Assembly: GCF_000319305.2 (NCBI RefSeq)
Contig: NZ_AMWJ02000002.1
Location: 2,308,001-2,372,000 of the forward strand
DNA length: 64,000 nt
DNA from: Pseudomonas bharatica CSV86
GTDB lineage: Bacteria; Pseudomonadota; Gammaproteobacteria; Pseudomonadales; Pseudomonadaceae
Direction: 5' to 3'
Made by a program: the position numbers and the translations under genes. The notes below the pieces were generated by a model. It saw nothing but the letters and a program-made list of their open reading frames with translations, had not been told where the DNA came from and made no database searches. This document shows, piece after piece, positions 55,260-63,602 of this stretch (position 1 is its first letter; each line of letters begins with the position of its first letter).

Positions 55260-55295
55260 GGCCTCATCGCTGGCAAGCCAGCTCCCACAGGATCC
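55260..55295. repeat. Left half of a REP pair split by the insertion sequence
   Basis: GGCCTCATCGCTGGCAAGCC and the rest of the REP core run to CACAGGATCC, ending exactly at the left IS end. The matching half is at 56729-56764. Confidence 0.88.
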
Positions 55296-55322
55296 TGGAC
55301 TGCCCCGAAAAGTTGGACAGTT

Positions 55323-56120
55323 TTAGCTAGCAGCTTGGGCCCTGTAATCGACAGGGCTTAAGCCGTTTAACCTCAGCTTGATGCGGTCATGGTTGTAGTA
55401 GCGGATGTACTCGTCCAGACCGGTGGTCAGCTCTTCGATGCTCTCAAACCGCTTCAAATAGAAAAACTCAGACTTGAGTGTGCCGAAGAAGCTTTCCATA
55501 GCGGCGTTATCCAGGCAATTCCCTTTGCGCGACATGCTCTGCTTTACGCCACGCTGCTCAAGCTTTTCGCGGTATTGGCGCTGCTGATAATGCCATCCCT
55601 GATCAGAGTGGATGACCAGCTTCGGCTCCTTTCCCAAGCTACTCAGAGCTTTTTCCAGCATATTCCCCACCAGCTCATAGCCTGGGCGGCGAGCGATCTC
55701 GTAGGCCACGATCTCACTGTTGTACAAGTCCATCACTGGTGAGAGATAGAGCTTTTGCTGAGCCACTTTAAACTCGGTTACGTCAGTCACCCACTTCTGA
55801 TTGGGCCGCTGGGCGATGAAGTTTCGCTCCAGCAGATTCTCGGCAATCCTGCCTATCTCTCCTCGATAGGACCGATACTTTTTAGGCCGCACAACCGCCC
55901 GCAAACCTTGGTCGGCCATCAGCCGCTCCACAACCTTCTTGTTCACCAGGATGCCTTGATTCTTGATCGCAAGCGTCACGCGCCGATACCCATAGAGCCC
56001 TTTTTCCTTGTGATAGACCTGACTCACCAGCTCTTTCAGATCGGCATGTTTATCCGGCTTTTGAAGGCTTTTGAGCTGGTAGTAGAAGGTACTGTTCGAC
56101 AACTCGACCAGGGCCAACAA
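55323..56120 (-). CDS. IS3-family transposase OrfB (DDE integrase)
   Basis: A 265-residue catalytic half. It contains the IS150-type HTH_21 region (KEKGLYGYRRVTLAIKNQGI), and the DDE residues in QKWVTDVTEF, LVIHSDQGWHYQ and AAMESFFGTLKSE. The frame is open upstream into the orfA end (to about 56165) with no convincing start, so it is probably made as an OrfAB fusion by -1 frameshifting at the A6 run near the orfA stop (minus-strand GAGAAAAAACGC). TTG 56120 is the first formal start. Confidence 0.92.
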   Translation of the reverse strand: MLALVELSNSTFYYQLKSLQKPDKHADLKELVSQVYHKEKGLYGYRRVTLAIKNQGILVNKKVVERLMADQGLRAVVRPKKYRSYRGEIGRIAENLLERNFIAQRPNQKWVTDVTEFKVAQQKLYLSPVMDLYNSEIVAYEIARRPGYELVGNMLEKALSSLGKEPKLVIHSDQGWHYQQRQYREKLEQRGVKQSMSRKGNCLDNAAMESFFGTLKSEFFYLKRFESIEELTTGLDEYIRYYNHDRIKLRLNGLSPVDYRAQAAS

Positions 56121-56158
56121 CGCTGACAGCGGGAATCGGGTTCGGAGTCTTGAGACGA

Positions 56159-56680
56159 TCAGCGTTTTTTCTCTGGCCTTCGCTCCTTCTGCTCTCTCAA
56201 AGCCTTCAGCTCCTTTAGGACAGCGTTCTCCATGCGCAGATACTCGAGTTCTGCCATGAGCTGATCTCGCGGCTTCAGCGCGTCGTCAGTGTCAGTGGGT
56301 TTGAGTGGCTTGATCTTCTTGGACACGTCGGCAGGCTTTTTTCGTTGAGTGGCAGTAGAGGTGGCAAGGTTGCCACTGTAGTACTGGTGCTCCCAAATGC
56401 CTACCCGGGAGGACTGTCCCAAGCCGAAGTGAGCTGCCGTTTTACGCAGGGAAAGCCGATGCTCGCGCATGTACTGCACAACCCTGCGCTTGAAATTGAT
56501 GTCGTAGCGCTGACCGTGAGGTATGGGACTGATAGTGGAACGGGCTTTATAGCTCGCCACCCAGCGCCTCAGCAGGCTGAAATCGATACCGAAATGCCGG
56601 GCTACCTTTCGGAAACCATCGGTGCCCTCCAGGTAGGCAGTGATGGCTGTGAGCTTGAACTGCTCGGTGTACTTACTCAT
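56159..56680 (-). CDS. IS3-family transposase OrfA
   Basis: A 173-residue DNA-binding half starting at ATG 56680 (MSKYTEQFKLTAITAYLEG). Two helix-turn-helix regions are visible: GFRKVARHFGIDFSLLRRWV and SLRKTAAHFGLGQSSRVGIWEHQYY. A leucine-zipper-like helix (LMAELEYLRMENAVLKELKAL) lies near the C-terminus. The stop falls just after the A-rich frameshift site. Confidence 0.92.
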   Translation of the reverse strand: MSKYTEQFKLTAITAYLEGTDGFRKVARHFGIDFSLLRRWVASYKARSTISPIPHGQRYDINFKRRVVQYMREHRLSLRKTAAHFGLGQSSRVGIWEHQYYSGNLATSTATQRKKPADVSKKIKPLKPTDTDDALKPRDQLMAELEYLRMENAVLKELKALREQKERRPEKKR

Positions 56681-56728
56681 AACTCCCCCAAGGGTTGGAT
56701 TAGTCTCCAACTTCTTGGGGGCAGTCCA

Positions 56729-56764
56729 TCCTGTGGGAGCTGGCTTGCCAGCGATGAGGCCCGG
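56729..56764. repeat. Right half of the split REP pair
   Basis: TCCTGTGGGAGCTGGCTTGC and the rest of the REP core start exactly at the right IS end. Joined to 55260-55295 they make a nearly perfect palindrome with the IS at its centre. Confidence 0.88.
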
Positions 56765-56785
56765 ATAAACGACATCAGACCCGAA

Positions 56786-57709
56786 TCAGGGCAACGCCCT
56801 CTTCACCTCCAAGCGCTTCGGCAACAACCGGTTCTCGTAGAACAGATCCGCCGTCGCCTGCTGCGCCGCGATCACCTCGTCGGTGATCGGCAATACCGGC
56901 GATGGCGGCCGGTTATCCACATAGCTGGCGACCACCGCCTCCGGTAGCCCCATCGAAGCGCTGAGCACTTTCAAACTCCCCGCACGATCACTGCGAGTCA
57001 GCTCTTCCGCTGCGGTCAGCTGGTCCAGCAGGCTGTGGATAAACTCGCCATTCTCCGCCGCATAGGCCCGCCGTGCGGTGTAGATCGGCCCGGACAGCCC
57101 CAGGCCCTGCCCGTCCGCCAACTTGCGGCTGTGCCCCTCGCTCAACGCCAGCGAGACATAGGGGTCCCATACCGCCCAGGCATCCACGCTGCCGTGCTCG
57201 AACGCCGCGCGGGCATCGGCCGGGGTGAGGTACACCGGCTGGATGCCCTTGAAGCCCAGCCCTGCCTTGTTCAGTGCGCGCAGCACCAGGTTGTGCGAGC
57301 TGGAACCCTTCTGCAGCGCGACCTTGCGCCCCTTCAGATCAGCCACCTGCCTGAACGCGCTGTCATTGCGCACCAGGATCACCTCCGCCGACGGCTTGGC
57401 CGGCTCGGCGCCGATATACACCAGGTCCGCTCCCGCCGCCTGGGCGAACAGCGGCGGAATATCACCGGTGGAACCGACATCCAGGCTGCCGATATTCAAC
57501 GCCTCCAGCATCTGCGGCCCGGCAGGAAACTCGATCCACTGCACCTTCGTCCGGGCAAAGCGCTTTTCCAGCAGCCCATGCTCCTTGGCCAGTACCAGGG
57601 CGATGGAGCCCTTCTGATAGCCGATCCGCAATTCCTGCGGATCAGCCAACGCCACCGTCGCCAGCCCCAGCAGGGCCAGGCCGGCACCCAGCATTGCGAT
57701 CACCTTCAT
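56786..57709 (-). CDS. SsuA-like sulfonate ABC substrate-binding protein
   Basis: A 307-residue periplasmic protein with signal peptide (IAMLGAGLALLGLATVALA). It shares the SsuA pattern with the ssu operon protein: LRIGYQKGSIALVLAKEHG, EFPAGPQMLEALNIGSLDVG, TGDIPPLFAQAAGADLVYIGAEP and FEHGSVDAWAVWDPYVSLAL. It is the last gene of the TonB receptor operon; no permease or ATPase gene follows, so it probably shares a transporter encoded elsewhere, such as SsuBC. Confidence 0.92.
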   Translation of the reverse strand: MKVIAMLGAGLALLGLATVALADPQELRIGYQKGSIALVLAKEHGLLEKRFARTKVQWIEFPAGPQMLEALNIGSLDVGSTGDIPPLFAQAAGADLVYIGAEPAKPSAEVILVRNDSAFRQVADLKGRKVALQKGSSSHNLVLRALNKAGLGFKGIQPVYLTPADARAAFEHGSVDAWAVWDPYVSLALSEGHSRKLADGQGLGLSGPIYTARRAYAAENGEFIHSLLDQLTAAEELTRSDRAGSLKVLSASMGLPEAVVASYVDNRPPSPVLPITDEVIAAQQATADLFYENRLLPKRLEVKRALP

Positions 57710-57712
57710 GCA

Positions 57713-58750
57713 TCACTCCGCCAGCGAGGGCTTTTCCCAGAGGTTGATACCGCCCTCGACCGCATGCCGGTCGATCTGCGCCAGTTCTTCGGCGCTGAAC
57801 ACCAGGTTATTCAATGCACCGACGTTCTCGACGATCTGCTCCGGGCGGCTGGCACCGATCAGCGCCGAGGTCACCCGCGTGTCGCGCAGCGTCCAGGCCA
57901 GCGCCAGCTGGGCCAAGCTTTGGCCGCGCGCCTTGGCGATCTCGTTGAGGGCGCGGACATGGGCCAGGTTGGCCTCGGACAAGTGCGACGGCAACAGCGA
58001 GCCACCACCCGGCTTGTTGACCCGCGCATCCTTGGGCACACCATTGAGGTACTTGTCGGTCAGCAGGCCTTGAGCCAACGGCGTAAAGGCGATCACCCCG
58101 GCGCCCAGCTCATCGGTGACATCGAGCAGGTCTTTTTCCACCCAGCGATTGAGCAGGTTGTAGGCCGGCTGGTGGATCAGCAGCGGCACCTTCCACTCCT
58201 GCAGCAACCGGGCGATTTCCCGGGTCTTGCTTCCGGAGTAGGAGGAAATCCCGATATACAACGCCTTGCCCTGCTGCACCGCCGTAGCCAGCGCGCCAGC
58301 GGTTTCTTCCAGCGGCGTGTCCGGGTCGAAGCGGTGCGAATAGAAGATATCCACATAGTCCAACCCCAGCCGCGCCAGGCTCTGGTCGAGGCTGGCGAGG
58401 ATGTATTTGCGCGAGCCGCCACCCTGCCCGTAAGGGCCTGGCCACATGTCCCAGCCGGCCTTGCTGGAGATGATCAGCTCGTCGCGGTAGCCCTTGAAAT
58501 CCTCGCGCAGCAGGCGGCCGAAGTTGCTCTCGGCGCTGCCGTAGGGCGGGCCGTAGTTGTTGGCCAGGTCGAAGTGGTTGATGCCCAGGTCGAAGGCGGT
58601 ACGCAGCAGGGCGCGTTGATCGCCCAGCGGTGTGCTGTCGCCAAAGTTGTGCCACAGGCCCAGGGACAGGGCGGGCAGTACCAGGCCGCTGCGTCCGACA
58701 CGGCGGTACGGCATGGAGGTGTAGCGGTTTTCCGCGGCAACGTAGGTCAT
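57713..58750 (-). CDS. Aldo/keto reductase, YghZ-like
   Basis: A 345-residue NADPH-dependent oxidoreductase. Catalytic Asp and Tyr lie in FDLGINHFDLANNYGPPYGSAE, the Lys in ELIISSKAGWDMWPGPYG and the His in DYVDIFYSHRFDPDTPLEET. The WPGPYG loop is characteristic of the YghZ/Kv-beta-like branch that reduces glyceraldehyde 3-phosphate and methylglyoxal. I use ATG 58750 with GAGGAGC in front. The stop lies three bases before the SsuA-like start. It may remove the aldehyde released by the monooxygenase encoded upstream. Confidence 0.92.
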   Translation of the reverse strand: MTYVAAENRYTSMPYRRVGRSGLVLPALSLGLWHNFGDSTPLGDQRALLRTAFDLGINHFDLANNYGPPYGSAESNFGRLLREDFKGYRDELIISSKAGWDMWPGPYGQGGGSRKYILASLDQSLARLGLDYVDIFYSHRFDPDTPLEETAGALATAVQQGKALYIGISSYSGSKTREIARLLQEWKVPLLIHQPAYNLLNRWVEKDLLDVTDELGAGVIAFTPLAQGLLTDKYLNGVPKDARVNKPGGGSLLPSHLSEANLAHVRALNEIAKARGQSLAQLALAWTLRDTRVTSALIGASRPEQIVENVGALNNLVFSAEELAQIDRHAVEGGINLWEKPSLAE

Positions 58751-58761
58751 CGGCGTGCTCC

Positions 58762-60093
58762 TCAAGAGAAATATGGGTTGTTCGGCCGGCTCAGGCCAAG
58801 GTGTTCGCGCAAGGTGGTGCCTTCATAGCGGGTACGGAACAGGCCGCGCCGCTGCAACTCGGGCACCACATGGTTGGCCACGTCTTCCAGGCCGCCCGGT
58901 AGATGCGGGACCAGTACATTGAAGCCGTCGGCGGCGTCGTTTTCGAACCATTCCTGCAATTGATCGGCGATCTGCGCCGCAGTGCCGATCAGGCTGTGAT
59001 GCCCGCGTCCACCGGCGATACGCCGGCCCAGCTGGGCCAGGTTGAGGTTTTCCCGCTCGGCCAGTTCGCTGAGCAGGCGCTGGCGGCTGCGCTGGCCGCT
59101 ATCGGTGAGCGGCAGTTCCGGCAACGGGCCGTCCTGTGGATAACCCGACAGGTCGAAGTTGCCCAGCATTCTGCCGAGCAGGGCGATCCCCACCTCAGGC
59201 TCCACCAGTTCCTGGAACCCGGCGAATTTGTCCTCGGCCTCGGCCTGGCTGGTACCGGTCACCACGAACACGCCCGGCATGATCTTCAATGAATCGCGAT
59301 CACGCCCGTACGCCGCGAGCCGGTCCTTCAGATCGGCATAGAAGGCCTGCGCCGCCGCCAGCGAGGTCTGCGCGGTGAACACCACATCGGCGGTGCGCGC
59401 CGCCAGGTCCAGCCCGGCCGGCGAGGAACCGGCCTGGACCACGACCGGGCGGCCTTGGGGAGGGCGGGCTACATTCAATGGACCGCGCACTTTGAAGTGT
59501 TCGCCTTCATGATTGAGCAATCGTACTGAATCAGGCTCGTAGTACGTACCGGACTTCTTGTCGCGCACGAAGGCATCGTCGGCCCAGCTGTCCCACAAGC
59601 CGACCACCACATCATGAAATTCACGTGCGCGAAGGTACCGGTCTGCGTGGCCTACGTGTTCATCAAGGCCAAAATTTCGCGCCTCTGCCGCTGCGTCGGA
59701 GGTCACCAGATTCCATCCTGCCCGCCCTCCTGACAGATGATCGAGCGAAGCGAACTTCCGTGCTATGTGGTATGGCTCGTTGTACGTTGTAGTAGCTGTA
59801 CCCACCAAACCGATGCGCTCCGTGACGCCGCTCAGCGCCGATAGCAATGTCAAGGGTTCGAAGTGGTCGGAACGGGCCATCCGGCTGGCAATCTCGCCTT
59901 CGGCAGCAGCAACGCTGTCGGCGACGAACAACGCGTCGAAGCAGGCGTCTTCCGCGACCCGGGCCAGGTGTCGATAGTGCTTGATATCCAGTCCGGCATT
60001 GGCCGGAACATCGGGGTGGCGCCAGGCGGCAACGTGATGCCCGGTAGCCATCAGAAAGGCGCCGAGACTCATTTGCCGTGGTGTTTTGCTCAT
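58762..60093 (-). CDS. Flavin-dependent monooxygenase, NtaA/SnaA/DszA family
   Basis: A 443-residue enzyme of the bacterial luciferase superfamily, starting at ATG 60093, one base after the TonB receptor stop. Family motifs include MSLGAFLMATGHHVAAWRHP, HIARKFASLDHLSGGRAGWNLVTS and RGPLNVARPPQGRPVVVQAGSSPAG. Relatives oxidise nitrilotriacetate, dibenzothiophene sulfone and similar compounds with FMNH2 from a separate reductase; none is encoded here, so SsuE may supply it. The context points to desulfonation of an organosulfur compound. Confidence 0.93.
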   Translation of the reverse strand: MSKTPRQMSLGAFLMATGHHVAAWRHPDVPANAGLDIKHYRHLARVAEDACFDALFVADSVAAAEGEIASRMARSDHFEPLTLLSALSGVTERIGLVGTATTTYNEPYHIARKFASLDHLSGGRAGWNLVTSDAAAEARNFGLDEHVGHADRYLRAREFHDVVVGLWDSWADDAFVRDKKSGTYYEPDSVRLLNHEGEHFKVRGPLNVARPPQGRPVVVQAGSSPAGLDLAARTADVVFTAQTSLAAAQAFYADLKDRLAAYGRDRDSLKIMPGVFVVTGTSQAEAEDKFAGFQELVEPEVGIALLGRMLGNFDLSGYPQDGPLPELPLTDSGQRSRQRLLSELAERENLNLAQLGRRIAGGRGHHSLIGTAAQIADQLQEWFENDAADGFNVLVPHLPGGLEDVANHVVPELQRRGLFRTRYEGTTLREHLGLSRPNNPYFS

Positions 60094-60094
60094 G

Positions 60095-62308
60095 TCAGAA
60101 GTCCTTGCGTAGCTGGATGCCGAAGTAACGTTCATCGTCCCGCGGCACCGCGCGGTAGATGTAGTTCCCTCCGGTGGCCAGGAGAGGTGAGTAGGATTTG
60201 TCCGCAAGGTTTTTCGCCAGCAGCGCCACGCGCCAGCCTTCGTTGTAGTCCGCCAGGGCGACGCTGGCATTCCAGATGCCATAGGCGCCCTGAACGGTGT
60301 CGGCGTTCTGGGAAATGTCGTACTGCACTTTGCTCTGCCAGCTGAAGTCCGTATCCAACTCGACATCCAGGCCGTTATCCAGCGGGATGCTGTAGTCGGC
60401 GCGGACGTAGCTTTTCCAGTCCGGGCTGTACGGCAGCGGCTTGCCATTCACGTTGCACGAGGCCGCTGCGCCCGCCGGGCAGGCGAATTCGTCGATGCGC
60501 GCCTTGGTGTAGGCGACCGCACCGGAGAACTTCAGTTGCGAGGTGGCCTGCAGGGCGAAGTCCAGCTCGGCACCTTCGCTCTTGACGCTGCCGGCATTGA
60601 TCAGGCGGGTCACCACCTGGCCGGCGACGCTGTCGAAGAAGTTCGCCTGGTAGTTGTCGTACTCGGTATGGAACACCGCCAGATTGGTGGTCAGGCGGTT
60701 GCCCCACAGGCTGGCCTTGAGCCCGGCCTCCCAACTGTTGGAGGTTTCCGGCTTGAGCGCCTCGGTGTCGCGCGGCTGCATGTTGAAGAACACGTTGTAG
60801 GCCGGGCCCTTGTAGCCACGGGAGTAGGTCAGGTAGCTGGTGATGTCGTCGGTCAGGTCGTATTGCACACCGAGGCGCCCGGACCAGCCGTCCTCGTCCA
60901 CCGAACCGGAACTGCTGGTGCCTGGCTGGATGCCATTGACCGCGGTTGCCGAGGTAGAGACGCGGCGGTGGTCGTACTCGAGGTCGTCGTGGGTCCAGCG
61001 CAGGCCGGCAATACCACGGAAACGCTCGGTGAAGTTGAGGGTGCTTTCACCGAACAGCGCATAGCTGTCATTGGTAGTGCTGTAGTCGGCGATGCCCTGC
61101 TGGGTCGCGGTGGTGGTGCGCAGGGTCCGGCGGTAGGTTTCTTCATCCTTGCCGTGCATGTAGAACAGGCCACCGACGTATTCGAGGAACTGGCCCTTGG
61201 GCGAAGCCAGGCGCAGCTCCTGGGAATACTGGTTGTACTCCAGTTCGCCCTTGTCCTCGATGCCGGGGAAGGCCGCACTGATGGTTGCCAGGCGGTCACC
61301 GTCCTGCCACTGGGTGTTGTCCCAACCGCGCCAGGCGGTGATCGAAGTCAGGGTGTAGTCACCGAGGCTCCAGTCGAGCTGGGCCGACAGCCCCTTGTTG
61401 GTGTCGTCCACGTGGCTGCGGTAATCGCTGACGATATCGCGGTTGTCGCTGTCGGCGCGTATCGGCGCCAGGGCGTTGGAGAAGGCCGGCAGCAGGGACT
61501 TGCTGACCACGCCGTTGGGCGCGTCGTCGCGGGATTTCAGGTAGTCGGCGGCGAGGGTCAGGCTGAGGTCGTCATTGGGCGTGAACACCAGCTTGCCGCG
61601 CACGCCCTTGCGGTTGTAGCCGTTGACTTCCTGGCCGTTGGCCTTGTTATCCACATTGCCGTTGTAGCTGCCGAACAGCGTGGTGATAGAGCCTTTCAGG
61701 GTGTTCGGAACCAGGCTACCGCCGATGCCGAAACGGGTGCGGCTCTCGTTGCCGCTGTAGTACGACTGCTCGACGAAACCGTGGGTTTCTTCCGTCGGCG
61801 TGCGGGTGGTGATGTTCAGTACACCGGCCGAGGCGTTCTTGCCGAACAGCGTGCCCTGCGGGCCGCGCAACACTTCGAGGCGTTCGATATCCAGCAGGTC
61901 GAGGGTCGATTGGCCCGGACGACCGAAGACCACGCCATCGATCACCGTCGCCACGGTCGGCTCGACGCCCGGCGACGTGGAGATGGTACCGACGCCACGG
62001 ATGAACAGCGAGGTGTCCTTGTTCGATGCGCCGGTACGGAAATTCAGGCTCGGCACTTGCTGGACGATGCTCGCCACGCTGTTACGGTTTTCCCGTTCCA
62101 GTTGCTCGCCATCCACCACCGAGACGGCGACCGGCACCTGTTGCAGCGAGGCTTCGCGGCGGGTGGCGGTGACGGTCACGGCCTTGAGGGTCGGACTGTC
62201 ACCTTGAGCGGCCGGGCTGGTGTCGGCAGCCATTACCGGCGCCATCGGCAAGGCGCTCAGCGCGAGCGCGCCGAGGGCCAGGCGTTGACGGCGGATGGCC
62301 TGGGCCAA
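60095..62308 (-). CDS. TonB-dependent outer-membrane receptor
   Basis: A receptor of about 737 residues. After a signal-like segment (RLALGALALSALPMAPVMA) come a TonB-box region (LKAVTVTATRRE), a plug domain (LEVLRGPQGTLFGKNASAGVLNI) and a beta barrel ending DERYFGIQLRKDF. It imports a large or scarce substrate across the outer membrane for the genes downstream. The start is unclear. TTG 62308 is in frame but lacks a ribosome site. ATG 62346, just after a structured leader, is two bases out of frame and would fit if the A4 run at 62325-62328 lacked one base. ATG 62554 lies upstream of the operator and is unlikely. Confidence 0.88.
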   Translation of the reverse strand: MAQAIRRQRLALGALALSALPMAPVMAADTSPAAQGDSPTLKAVTVTATRREASLQQVPVAVSVVDGEQLERENRNSVASIVQQVPSLNFRTGASNKDTSLFIRGVGTISTSPGVEPTVATVIDGVVFGRPGQSTLDLLDIERLEVLRGPQGTLFGKNASAGVLNITTRTPTEETHGFVEQSYYSGNESRTRFGIGGSLVPNTLKGSITTLFGSYNGNVDNKANGQEVNGYNRKGVRGKLVFTPNDDLSLTLAADYLKSRDDAPNGVVSKSLLPAFSNALAPIRADSDNRDIVSDYRSHVDDTNKGLSAQLDWSLGDYTLTSITAWRGWDNTQWQDGDRLATISAAFPGIEDKGELEYNQYSQELRLASPKGQFLEYVGGLFYMHGKDEETYRRTLRTTTATQQGIADYSTTNDSYALFGESTLNFTERFRGIAGLRWTHDDLEYDHRRVSTSATAVNGIQPGTSSSGSVDEDGWSGRLGVQYDLTDDITSYLTYSRGYKGPAYNVFFNMQPRDTEALKPETSNSWEAGLKASLWGNRLTTNLAVFHTEYDNYQANFFDSVAGQVVTRLINAGSVKSEGAELDFALQATSQLKFSGAVAYTKARIDEFACPAGAAASCNVNGKPLPYSPDWKSYVRADYSIPLDNGLDVELDTDFSWQSKVQYDISQNADTVQGAYGIWNASVALADYNEGWRVALLAKNLADKSYSPLLATGGNYIYRAVPRDDERYFGIQLRKDF

Positions 62309-62346
62309 GGGAGAAGTGGTGGGGAAAACGCAGCGCGGCTGTGCAT

Positions 62347-62456
62347 GGTTTGCTACTCGAAGAATGCCCTGTCCACCGCGATCGCTGATCGCGGCGCCTG
62401 ATGAAACGTCAGCGCGGGGTTCTTGGGCATTCGCTCGTGCGAGTAGCAGACAAACC
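62347..62456 (-). ncRNA. Candidate structured leader with a 25-codon ORF upstream of the TonB receptor
   Basis: On the minus strand, outer arms GGTTTG...GCTACTCG and CGAGTAGCAAACC pair, then AATGCCC pairs with GGGCATT. Inside are two hairpins: GCGCTGA/TCAGGCGC and a perfect CGCGATC-AGC-GATCGCG. The element ends directly at ATG 62346. A short frame from ATG 62430 to TAG 62353 runs through it and ends seven bases before that ATG. It may be a riboswitch, a leader-peptide attenuator or a palindromic mobile repeat; I know of no named family that matches. Confidence 0.5.
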
Positions 62457-62462
62457 ACTTTG

Positions 62463-62476
62463 TTAGCGCTAACATC
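62463..62476. promoter_or_regulatory. LacI-family operator
   Basis: TGTTAGCGCTAACA is a perfect 14-bp palindrome with the central CG step usual for LacI/GntR-type repressors. It lies between the divergent TonB receptor operon and the LacI-type gene, 84 bp upstream of the latter. Confidence 0.78.
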
Positions 62477-62559
62477 GCCAGTATCATCGGGCGCCAAATA
62501 GATCGTCCAATACTGAAAAATTACTTTTATATGCGTTTTGGTTTTTAAGGACATGCCTC

Positions 62560-63534
62560 GTGAGCGATGAAAAAAGCCCGCCCCGCAAGCGCCGTGGCGC
62601 CGGTCGCGTCACCCTGCAGGCGGTGGCGCGGGCTGCCGGGGTCTCGGCGATCACCGTGTCGCGCTACTTCAACCAGCCGGAGCAGGTTTCCCCGGAACGG
62701 CGCGAGCGGATCGCCGAAGTGGTGGCCGAATTGGGCTATGTGCCGAACCTGGTGGCGGGCGGGCTGGCCTCGGCGCGAGGGCGGATCGTCGGCATGGTGA
62801 TCCCCAACATCTCCGGGCCGATCTTTGCCGACACCATCCAGGGCTTCAGCGACACCCTCAGTCGACATGGCTACCAGTTGCTGCTGGCTTCCAGCTACTT
62901 CTCCGTCGAGCAGGAAGAAAATGCCGTGCGCGCCTTCCTCGGCTGGTCGCCGGCAGCGCTGGTGCTGACCAGCCACTTCCACAGTGCGGCCACGGAAAAG
63001 ATGCTCGCCGAGGCGGATATCCCCCTGGTGGAAACCTGGGACTACCGGCCCGAGCGGGCGCCGGTGCAGATCGGGTTTTCCCATCATGAGGTTGGGGTGG
63101 TAGCGACGCGGTATCTGCACGACAAGGGATACCGGCGTATAGCCTTCGTGCAGAACAGTGCGGCGGGGGACTTCAGCGCGCTGGAGCGGCGGGACGGCTA
63201 TATCGAGGCGCTGACCGCGCTGGGTGTCGAACCGCAGGTATTCGCACCGGAGACGGACCTGGCGCCGTTCGAAGCGGGGAAGCAAGCGATGCTGGCGTTG
63301 ATGGAATCAGCGCAGCGGCCGGAAGCGATCATCTTTGCCAATGACAACCTGGCGGCAGGGGCTCTGCTGGCCGGCCAGCGCGCGGGGTACAGGATCCCCG
63401 AGGATTGTGCGGTGATGGGGTTCGGGGACTATCCGTTCGCCGGGATGCTGATGCCTGGGCTGACCACGGTGAAACCGCCGGCGTTGCAGATGGGGGTCAT
63501 GGCGGCTGAGCGGGTGTTGCAGCAGCTGGGGTGA
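62560..63534 (+). CDS. LacI-family transcriptional regulator
   Basis: A 324-residue repressor beginning at GTG 62560, with AAGGA ten bases upstream. The helix-turn-helix reads VTLQAVARAAGVSAITVSRYFNQPEQVSPERRERI, followed by the hinge helix (PNLVAGGLASARGR) and a periplasmic-binding-like effector domain (VGMVIPNISGPIFADTIQGF, IIFANDNLAAGALLAGQ). The layout is close to gluconate-type GntR regulators. It probably represses the divergent TonB receptor operon through the palindrome at 62463-62476. A sugar-type regulator on a sulfur-type operon is unusual; the inducer is unknown. Confidence 0.93.
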   Translation: MSDEKSPPRKRRGAGRVTLQAVARAAGVSAITVSRYFNQPEQVSPERRERIAEVVAELGYVPNLVAGGLASARGRIVGMVIPNISGPIFADTIQGFSDTLSRHGYQLLLASSYFSVEQEENAVRAFLGWSPAALVLTSHFHSAATEKMLAEADIPLVETWDYRPERAPVQIGFSHHEVGVVATRYLHDKGYRRIAFVQNSAAGDFSALERRDGYIEALTALGVEPQVFAPETDLAPFEAGKQAMLALMESAQRPEAIIFANDNLAAGALLAGQRAGYRIPEDCAVMGFGDYPFAGMLMPGLTTVKPPALQMGVMAAERVLQQLG

Positions 63535-63602
63535 TCGAGGGGGAGGCGGTGCAGTTGAATTTGTTGGGGTGCTTGGTGGTTGCCCGGGAAAGCGCTTGAA
63601 AA

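Larger units (their letters stand above)
55296..56728 (-). mobile_element. IS3-family element (IS150 group), 1433 bp
   Basis: Terminal inverted repeats begin TGGACTGCCCC and continue with AAGTTGGA at both ends; about 21 of the first 25 bases match. A three-base direct repeat TCC flanks the element (55293-55295 and 56729-56731). Inside are orfA and orfB in the usual overlapping phases. Both ORFs are intact and the ends are present, so it looks capable of movement. It is inserted at the middle of a REP palindrome. Confidence 0.93.

Noticed and set aside
62347..62456. A hammerhead ribozyme, suggested by CTGATGA and GAAAC in the leader
   Set aside because: The bases belong to one simple hairpin (CTGA/TCAG) and the three-stem hammerhead layout and cleavage site are absent.
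60095..62554. TonB receptor starting at ATG 62554 (819 residues)
   Set aside because: That start lies upstream of the LacI operator and abuts the divergent regulator start, and the added 80 residues before the signal segment look like untranslated leader.
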